This document shows positions 5,083 through 9,915 of a stretch of 9,915 nucleotides of DNA, piece by piece. The stretch's first letter is position 1. Each line of letters begins with the position of its first letter. Source of the stretch: Candidatus Nanopelagicaceae bacterium (GTDB taxonomy: Bacteria; Actinomycetota; Actinomycetes; Nanopelagicales; Nanopelagicaceae); contig CANLHC010000022.1 in assembly GCA_947490625.1 (NCBI GenBank), forward strand, positions 1 to 9,915. The letters run 5' to 3'. The notes under the pieces were generated by a model. That model had not been told where the DNA came from and ran no database searches. It saw only the letters and a list, made by a program, of their open reading frames with translations. The position numbers were made by a program, and so were the translations under genes.

Positions 5083-6423
5083 GTGTCTAAGCTCATTACA
5101 AGCCGTAAGGCTGCTGCAGTAATTGCATCATTAGCTATCGCTTTTGCTGGAATTTCTGCAACCAGTTCTTCAGCGGCAACTGCTAAGGATTGGTCATGTA
5201 AGCCAACCAAGGCAAAGCCAGTAACAGTTCGTATGATCGAGTACTTTGCAGGACCTGCACGTACACCACTTCTAAATGCTTTCGCTCGTCAGTACGAGGC
5301 AGCAAACCCAGGAGTGAAGATCGATCTCATCTCTCCATCACAAGCTGATTCACCTGCAAAGATCACTCAGCTTCTACAAGCTAAGAACATCGATATCCTC
5401 GAGCCAGCTGGTGCTATTTATAGCCAGGCTGTAGTCGCAGGACAGCTTGCAGACATTGCTCCACAGTTTAAGAAGACTAAGGCATACAAGTTCCTTACTC
5501 CTTACACAAAGGAAATGGCTGAGCAGACAACAAAGGGCAAGATCTACGGAATCGGTAACGGTTACTACACCAAGGCATCATTCGTTCGTGCCGACCGTTT
5601 CAAGGCAGCTGGACTTGCAATTCCAAAGACTTGGCAAGATATTTACGATGCCAAGAAAATCCAAAAGGATAACGAATATATCTACGCCATGCGCGGTGCA
5701 GCAGCAGCTCACTCACAGGCGTTCTTTATTATCCACGCTTACCTTGCTCCAAACCTAAACGTAACTGGTTTGCAGACAAAAGATGGCAAGTCAATCTTCT
5801 CAACTCCAGAAGCACAGACCGCAATGGATCTATTGCTTAAGATCTGGAAAGAAGCAGCACCTGCAGCATCTGTAGCGTGGGGTTACCCAGAAATGGTTAA
5901 GGGATTCCACACAGGAGTTGCTAACTACCTCATCCAGGACAACGAAGTTATCCAGATTGTTGAAGAAAACTTCGAGCCTTACGCAAAGGGTAACTGGACA
6001 ATGGCCCAGATCCCTAAGGGTCCAAAGGGATACTCAGCACAGTTCATTGGTGCAGGTGGACTTTGGTCTATCGCTCAAGCTTCAAAGTGCAAGAACGTAG
6101 CACTTGGATTCCTTGACTTCATCACACAAGACCCACAGCACTCAGCATTTGCTCGTGCATATGGTGTTGGTCCTGTAACAACAACAGCTGCCAATGATCC
6201 ATTCTTTAAGAAGGGCGCTTGGTCAATCTATTCAAAGATCAACGCTGATCCTAAGGAATTGAAGTTCAGTGGTGTTCGTGGTCCTAAGTTGACCGCGTGC
6301 TACGGAGCTATCTACGGACAGCTTGATAAGGATATGGCCAAGCTCTACACAGGCGATCTCACAACAACCCAGCTTCTTAAGGGTTGGGCTGATGGCCTAG
6401 GTAAAGCAGATTGCATCGATTAA
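5083..6423 (+). CDS. ABC sugar importer solute-binding protein (UgpB/MalE type, 446 aa)
   Basis: This is the extracellular receptor that delivers a solute, most likely a sugar or sugar derivative, to the two permeases downstream. The signal peptide is clear: basic SKLITSRK (2-9), core AAAVIASLAIAFAG (10-23), likely cut near SSA (about 31). There is no lipobox cysteine, unlike many actinobacterial binding proteins; the first Cys is C39 in KDWSCKP. The mature part follows the family: VTVRMIEYFAGP, then FARQYEAANPGVKIDLI, a helix-strand pair around IDILEPAGAIYSQ, GKIYGIGNGYYTK (the usual strand before the hinge), PKTWQDIY, and a second lobe with GYPEMVKGFHTGVANY and FIGAGGLWSIA. Its length is normal for family-1 binding proteins. 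Codon use is strongly biased (many GCA, ACA, AAG, CTT, GGT, TAC), which suggests high expression. The substrate cannot be read from the sequence. Confidence 0.93.
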   Translation: MSKLITSRKAAAVIASLAIAFAGISATSSSAATAKDWSCKPTKAKPVTVRMIEYFAGPARTPLLNAFARQYEAANPGVKIDLISPSQADSPAKITQLLQAKNIDILEPAGAIYSQAVVAGQLADIAPQFKKTKAYKFLTPYTKEMAEQTTKGKIYGIGNGYYTKASFVRADRFKAAGLAIPKTWQDIYDAKKIQKDNEYIYAMRGAAAAHSQAFFIIHAYLAPNLNVTGLQTKDGKSIFSTPEAQTAMDLLLKIWKEAAPAASVAWGYPEMVKGFHTGVANYLIQDNEVIQIVEENFEPYAKGNWTMAQIPKGPKGYSAQFIGAGGLWSIAQASKCKNVALGFLDFITQDPQHSAFARAYGVGPVTTTAANDPFFKKGAWSIYSKINADPKELKFSGVRGPKLTACYGAIYGQLDKDMAKLYTGDLTTTQLLKGWADGLGKADCID

Positions 6424-6459
6424 TTTCGACGCAGTAAGCAGCAATATCTTGAAAGTTGT

Positions 6460-6474
6460 TACTCGATTCGAGTA
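6460..6474. repeat. Perfect 6-bp palindrome TACTCG-ATT-CGAGTA
   Basis: TACTCG (6460-6465) and CGAGTA (6469-6474) flank ATT. It lies 36 bases after the binding-protein stop and 15 bases before the larger hairpin at 6489. It could be a regulator site or a small RNA hairpin; nothing else points to one or the other. Confidence 0.4.
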
Positions 6475-6488
6475 GCAAAGTTTGTGAG

Positions 6489-6522
6489 AGTGGCTGGTTA
6501 TGAATAATAACCAGCCACTTTT
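6489..6522 (+). terminator. Internal attenuating terminator between binding protein and permeases
   Basis: AGTGGCTGGTTAT (6489-6501) pairs perfectly with ATAACCAGCCACT (6507-6519) around GAATA. The T that ends the stem and three more make TTTT (6519-6522), then C. The short T run suggests incomplete termination, which would give more binding-protein mRNA than permease mRNA and protect the upstream 3' end. This layout is common in sugar ABC operons. Confidence 0.7.
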
Positions 6523-6568
6523 CAAATTCTTAACGTTCTTTTGAAGTCACAAAGGGGTACTAGATTCA

Positions 6569-7492
6569 ATGACCGCAACCATGTACCAACCATCCCGTAA
6601 GCGGGCAGCCAGCACCACGCGAATGTTAAAGGCCCTCGCCTTCTTAACGCCTGCGGCTGTAATGATCTTAGTTTTTGTTTTTTATCCAGTCCTTCGCACC
6701 GTTCAACTAGGTTTCCAAAACTTCAACTTATTTGATCAGTTAAATATTGGCTACAACGGATTGCAGAACTTCAGAAATTTAATTAACGACCCAAATTTCG
6801 GTACAGTAATCAAAAATACATTCCTTTGGGTTTTCGTCTCAGTATTTTTCCAGTTCACCATCGGTTTTGGCCTTGCACTACTTATGAAAACTAAATTTAA
6901 ATTCATTGGAATCTATCAAGGTTTAATCTTTATTCCGTGGGCCCTATCTGGCTTCTTGATGGGACTTGTCTGGAAGTGGATCTTCGACGAGAGTTTTGGC
7001 GTTCTCAATGATGCGCTCTTGAAATTAGGAATAATTGATTCCCGTATCCCATGGTTATCAGATGCACGATGGGGCATGGCTGCGGTGATCATCGCAAATG
7101 TTTGGTACGGCGTTACTTTCTTCGTCATTATGATTTTGGCCGCGCTGCAAGGTGTGCCGAAGGAAATGCTAGAAGCTGCCGAACTTGATGGCGCTAATCG
7201 TTTCCAAACGCTCTTTAGCGTGATCATCCCTTATATCCGCGCCACACTTATTCTTATCGTGCTTTTGCGAATTATGTGGATTACCAACTTCCCAGATTTG
7301 ATTTTCGGCATGACTCAAGGCGGGCCTGCTGGACGAACACACATCATCTCTTCATGGTTGATCGAGAAGTTAACCCTTGATGCAGACTGGGGAGCAGCAT
7401 CTGCTCTCGGTTTGATGACAATGGTGATCCTCTTCGTCTTTACGCTCTTCTATCTGATGGCAACTAGGCTTGAGAAAGATTCGGGGGTCTGA
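6569..7492 (+). CDS. Sugar ABC importer permease, MalF/UgpA type (307 aa)
   Basis: This is an inner-membrane permease subunit that forms the channel with the next gene's product. Hydrophobic segments are visible at about 22-42 (TM1), 82-106, 114-136, 168-192, 222-240 and 275-298, giving the six helices usual for this length. The cytoplasmic coupling (EAA) loop is EAAELDGANRFQTLF...IIP (202-221) with the conserved Gly (208), which contacts the ATPase. FxPWALSGFLMGLVWKW (121-137) is the typical segment of the MalF-like N-half. The start at ATG 6569 has AAAGGGG (6551-6557) 11 bases upstream; M5 is an alternative. Its stop overlaps the next ATG by one base. It sits 145 bases after the binding-protein gene, beyond the attenuating hairpin. 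The family is certain; the substrate is not. Confidence 0.93.
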   Translation: MTATMYQPSRKRAASTTRMLKALAFLTPAAVMILVFVFYPVLRTVQLGFQNFNLFDQLNIGYNGLQNFRNLINDPNFGTVIKNTFLWVFVSVFFQFTIGFGLALLMKTKFKFIGIYQGLIFIPWALSGFLMGLVWKWIFDESFGVLNDALLKLGIIDSRIPWLSDARWGMAAVIIANVWYGVTFFVIMILAALQGVPKEMLEAAELDGANRFQTLFSVIIPYIRATLILIVLLRIMWITNFPDLIFGMTQGGPAGRTHIISSWLIEKLTLDADWGAASALGLMTMVILFVFTLFYLMATRLEKDSGV

Positions 7493-8319
7493 TGATGTTG
7501 ACCGCACTTGGAAAAACAGGAAAGTTCACAGTCCTTGGTATCTGGTTCTTCTTCACCGTATTTCCGATTTACTGGATGGCGCTCACATCGGTAAAGCCAA
7601 AGCGTGAAGTAAACGATCTTTACTACTTCCCAAATGAAGGGGCGACTCTTGATAGCTATCGCGTACTGTTTAAGGATTACGCCTTCGGAGTCTTCTTAAG
7701 GAACAGCCTTGTCGTTTCCTTAGTTGCATCCTTCATTGTTATCGGTCTTGGATTGCTCGGCGCCTATGCACTAGCGCGCTATGAGTTCTCCGGTAAGCGC
7801 CAAGTCATGTTGGCATTCTTAGCTACACAGATGATTCCAGGGCTTATCTCATTGGCTCCTTTGTACCTATTGATGCAAAAGCTTGGCCTCATTAACTCAC
7901 TCATCGGACTAACACTCTGCTACGTAGGTGGAATGGTGCCGTTTGCCACGATGATGTTGCGCGGATTTATTCAGCGCATCCCGCCTGAACTTGATGAAGC
8001 TGCCCTTATTGATGGCTGCAACCGATTTACTGCGCTCTTCCGCGTTGTGACACCTGTTGCTCTGCCTGGAATCGCAGCAACATTTATCTTCTCATTTGTG
8101 CAGTGCTGGAATGAGCTCTTCTTGGCGATGATTTTGATCGACTCTGAAGGAAACAAGACATTCCCAGTCGCGATGCGTTCATTTATCGGTGGATACTGGA
8201 TTGAATGGGGCGCATTATCTGCAGCTGTGATGGTTGGAATTATTCCAACAGTCATTATCTTCGGATTAATGTCTAAGTTCATGATCTCTGGTCTTTCAGC
8301 TGGAATCGTAAAAGGCTAA
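7492..8319 (+). CDS. Sugar ABC importer permease, MalG/UgpE type (275 aa)
   Basis: This is the partner permease of the gene before it. It starts inside the preceding stop (TGATG), with GGGGG (7483-7487) as a ribosome site; the second ATG at 7495 is equally placed. Seen: TM1 at 12-32 with the family's FPIYWMALTSVKP ending (24-36), a periplasmic part with NSLVVSLVAS, helices at about 71-93, 105-127, 135-156, 190-210 and 241-268, and the EAA loop EAALIDGCNRFTALFRVVTP (169-188). SFVQCWNELFLAMIL (201-215) is the usual WNE-containing segment of MalG-like permeases. The length is normal. Its stop overlaps the start of the PLP enzyme (TAATG), tying the importer to that enzyme. No ATP-binding subunit gene follows in the visible sequence, so a shared ATPase encoded elsewhere is likely. 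Confidence 0.94.
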   Translation: MMLTALGKTGKFTVLGIWFFFTVFPIYWMALTSVKPKREVNDLYYFPNEGATLDSYRVLFKDYAFGVFLRNSLVVSLVASFIVIGLGLLGAYALARYEFSGKRQVMLAFLATQMIPGLISLAPLYLLMQKLGLINSLIGLTLCYVGGMVPFATMMLRGFIQRIPPELDEAALIDGCNRFTALFRVVTPVALPGIAATFIFSFVQCWNELFLAMILIDSEGNKTFPVAMRSFIGGYWIEWGALSAAVMVGIIPTVIIFGLMSKFMISGLSAGIVKG

Positions 8320-9467
8320 TGACGACTTTCGACTTAGTCGAAGCAAAGTCTGAGTGGAGTCTTGATCCAGATGTTCATCATCTGAACCATGGAAGCTACG
8401 GGGCTCTGCCGCGCGTTGTTTATGCAGAGCAGAAGCGATGGCAAGAAGAGGTCCATAGAAACCCAGTAGGTTTCTATGCGCGCCAATCTCTTGCAGCAGT
8501 AGCAGATGCCCGCGGCAAGATTGCCAAGTTTTTAGGGCAAGAGGCCGACCAGATTGTCTTGGTGCGCAACACCACTGAGGCTGCAACCACGACAATGCGC
8601 GGTTTCCCCTTTAAATCAGGGGATGAAGTCATCGTCTTGGATCACGAGTACGGCGCTATCACATATGCCGTTAAGCGCGGTCTAGAGCCCGCTGGCGGCA
8701 AAGTCGTAGAGCTACCCGTTCCTCGTTTAACTCCTGATGAAGAGGTCGTCAAGATAGTCGAGGCGGCAATTAATGCAAAGACTGTGATGCTTGTCGTTGA
8801 CCATGTTACATCCGGTACAGCTCGAACATTCCCTATCTTTGAGCTCAGCGCATTGTGTAAGAAGCACGGGATCGCAATTACAGTTGACGCCTCTCATGCA
8901 CCTGGCAACTTCGATACCGATTTAGATGCCCTCGATGCAGATTTCTGGTTTGGAAATCTACATAAGTGGGTAAGTGCACCCCAAGGTGCAGGCGTATATC
9001 GCATCGCTCCACGCTGGCAAGGGATTGTTCAATCTCTTGTTGTTTCATGGAATGAATTTCAACCATACCCATTGCAATTCGACATGCTTGGCACTGTGGA
9101 TCTATCTCCATGGCTTGCCGCCCCTCGTGCAATCGAATTTTATGAAACATTTGGCTGGGATCGTGTACGAAAAGCTCACCAACAGCGCATGCGCTATGGG
9201 CGTGACCTGGTCATGGCCGAACTCGGTGTCGGTACCGATGAATTGCGCGAAGAGAATCTGCCGATGGGCGTTGTACCGATTCACAATATGCAGGGTGGGG
9301 TCGACGGTCTTATCGCACTCGGTCGCAAGTTATCCTCCGAGTACAAAATTGAAGTACCTACGACGATTTTTGGCGACAATTACTTCTTCCGTATCTCCGG
9401 CCATCTCTACAACACCCCTGCCGATTATGAAGCCCTTGCCATGGCTGTTCGAAAAGAGTTGACCTAG
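8319..9467 (+). CDS. PLP-dependent class V aminotransferase-fold enzyme, isopenicillin-N epimerase-like (382 aa)
   Basis: This is a cytosolic PLP enzyme. Motifs in order: LNHGSYGALP (22-31), typical of the CefD-like branch; VRNTTEAATT (82-91) for phosphate binding; VDHVTSGTA (160-168); VDASHAPG (189-196), whose Asp 190 pairs with the PLP ring nitrogen; FGNLHKW (211-217) with the Schiff-base Lys 216; and FFRISGHLYNT (356-366), with Arg 358 as the usual carboxylate binder. The length fits the family. CefD-like proteins in non-producers act as epimerases, lyases or desulfurases on various amino acids, and no beta-lactam genes are visible, so the name should not be taken as the function. The start overlaps the permease stop by one base, and AAAGG (8311-8315) lies three bases upstream. 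Co-translation with the importer suggests that it acts on the imported compound or a product of it. Confidence 0.88.
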   Translation: MTTFDLVEAKSEWSLDPDVHHLNHGSYGALPRVVYAEQKRWQEEVHRNPVGFYARQSLAAVADARGKIAKFLGQEADQIVLVRNTTEAATTTMRGFPFKSGDEVIVLDHEYGAITYAVKRGLEPAGGKVVELPVPRLTPDEEVVKIVEAAINAKTVMLVVDHVTSGTARTFPIFELSALCKKHGIAITVDASHAPGNFDTDLDALDADFWFGNLHKWVSAPQGAGVYRIAPRWQGIVQSLVVSWNEFQPYPLQFDMLGTVDLSPWLAAPRAIEFYETFGWDRVRKAHQQRMRYGRDLVMAELGVGTDELREENLPMGVVPIHNMQGGVDGLIALGRKLSSEYKIEVPTTIFGDNYFFRISGHLYNTPADYEALAMAVRKELT

Positions 9468-9530
9468 TACCCGAAAAGGTTAGGCTGGTCCTCTATCAAA
9501 ACGCCCTGTTGACTAGAAATGGTATTGGTA

Positions 9531-9915
9531 ATGAAGATAACGAAGATCGAAACTTTCCGGCCATTAGCGCACCCATCATCACTCTGGGTGGAAGTTCATG
9601 ACGACAAGGGAAATGTTGGCCTTGGGGAATCTTTCTTTAGCGCAACAGTGATTGAAGAGTACATTCACACAATTGCAGCACCACTGGTCTTTGAAAATAC
9701 GAATATAAACCCAGAGTCATTGAGTTTTGCTTTATCGCCTTACGTTGGCTTCCAAGGTGGTGGAATTGAAGTTCGCTCCATAGGCGCACTAGACATTGCG
9801 GTATGGGACCTTTGGGGTAAGAGAACACATACGACGTTGGCAGATTCTCTCGGCGGCAAGCTGCAAGATTCTATAAAGGTCTACAACACCTGCGCCGGCT
9901 CTGCTTATATGAAAA
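9531..9915 (+). CDS. Enolase-superfamily dehydratase/racemase (mandelate racemase type), 3' end missing
   Basis: The open frame runs to the window edge with no stop. About 128 residues of a protein usually near 370-400 residues are visible, covering the N-terminal capping domain and the start of the barrel. Seen: MKITKIETFRPL, WVEVHDDKGNVGLGES (19-34), a helix that packs on the cap, GGIEVRSIGALDIAVWDLWGK (77-97, the SAIDIALWDL.GK signature) and LGGKLQDSIKVYNTCAG (106-122), the strand that opens the barrel. Families with this pattern dehydrate sugar acids such as L-fuconate, D-galactonate and D-mannonate, or racemise mandelate; the residues that decide (catalytic Lys/His and metal ligands) lie beyond the edge. 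The start is ATG 9531; an in-frame ATG at 9519 would add four residues. The gap to the PLP gene is 63 bases with no visible terminator or strong promoter, so it may belong to the importer operon. Confidence 0.88.
   Translation, partial: MKITKIETFRPLAHPSSLWVEVHDDKGNVGLGESFFSATVIEEYIHTIAAPLVFENTNINPESLSFALSPYVGFQGGGIEVRSIGALDIAVWDLWGKRTHTTLADSLGGKLQDSIKVYNTCAGSAYMK

Noticed and set aside
8974..9462. 162-residue open frame on the + strand inside the PLP enzyme gene
   Set aside because: It lies wholly within a gene with complete family motifs, and its translation shows no domain; it is a frame shadow.
8319..9467. Calling the PLP enzyme a true isopenicillin-N epimerase (cefD) of a beta-lactam cluster
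   Set aside because: There are no other beta-lactam genes nearby, and the CefD-like branch covers many activities.
9509..9514. TTGACT as a -35 box for the enolase-superfamily gene
   Set aside because: At 17 bases downstream the sequence is TGAAGA, already inside the gene, and no other -10 fits.
9637..9828. 63-residue open frame on the - strand
   Set aside because: It is antisense to the clear enolase-superfamily N-terminal domain.

Overview
The window looks like a compact stretch of an actinobacterial chromosome with moderate, not high, GC. A free-living freshwater or marine planktonic actinobacterium of the Nanopelagicales (acI) type would fit. This is an inference from small intergenic gaps, 1-base stop/start overlaps, GTG starts, three genes with a -10 box exactly 6 bases before their ATG (leaderless style), and a strongly codon-biased sugar-binding protein gene. 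I cannot confirm the taxon without a search. There are no rRNA or tRNA genes, mobile elements or CRISPR arrays that I can see.

Left block (1-3365, + strand): the 3' part of an amidohydrolase of the L-fuconolactonase / COG3618 type, a 679-residue soluble protein that looks like a helical-barrel carbohydrate-active enzyme of no family I recognise, and a 218-residue protein that resembles two fused mutarotase-like (RhaM-type ferredoxin-fold) domains. The genes are tightly packed and end at a good intrinsic terminator (3335-3365). This looks like a catabolic operon for a deoxysugar or sugar acid.

Middle block (3366-5018): a gene-free stretch of about 340 bases with a second strong hairpin and an inverted repeat over a promoter, then three small single-gene units. 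These are an 82-residue membrane protein (+), a 129-residue exported protein (-), and a shikimate-kinase-family protein (+) that lacks key family motifs. All three show the leaderless promoter layout.

Right block (4997-9915, + strand): a sugar ABC importer consisting of an exported solute-binding protein and two MalF/MalG-type permeases. It is followed by a PLP enzyme of the isopenicillin-N-epimerase-like class V family and, after a 63-base gap, the N-terminal part of an enolase-superfamily dehydratase or racemase cut by the window edge. No ATPase gene is present, so the importer probably uses a shared ATPase encoded elsewhere. A 13-bp stem hairpin with a short T run sits between the binding protein and the permeases, and probably sets an excess of binding protein over permease. 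Importer, epimerase-like enzyme and enolase-superfamily enzyme together suggest uptake and breakdown of one sugar-acid or amino/sugar-like compound, whose identity the sequence does not reveal.
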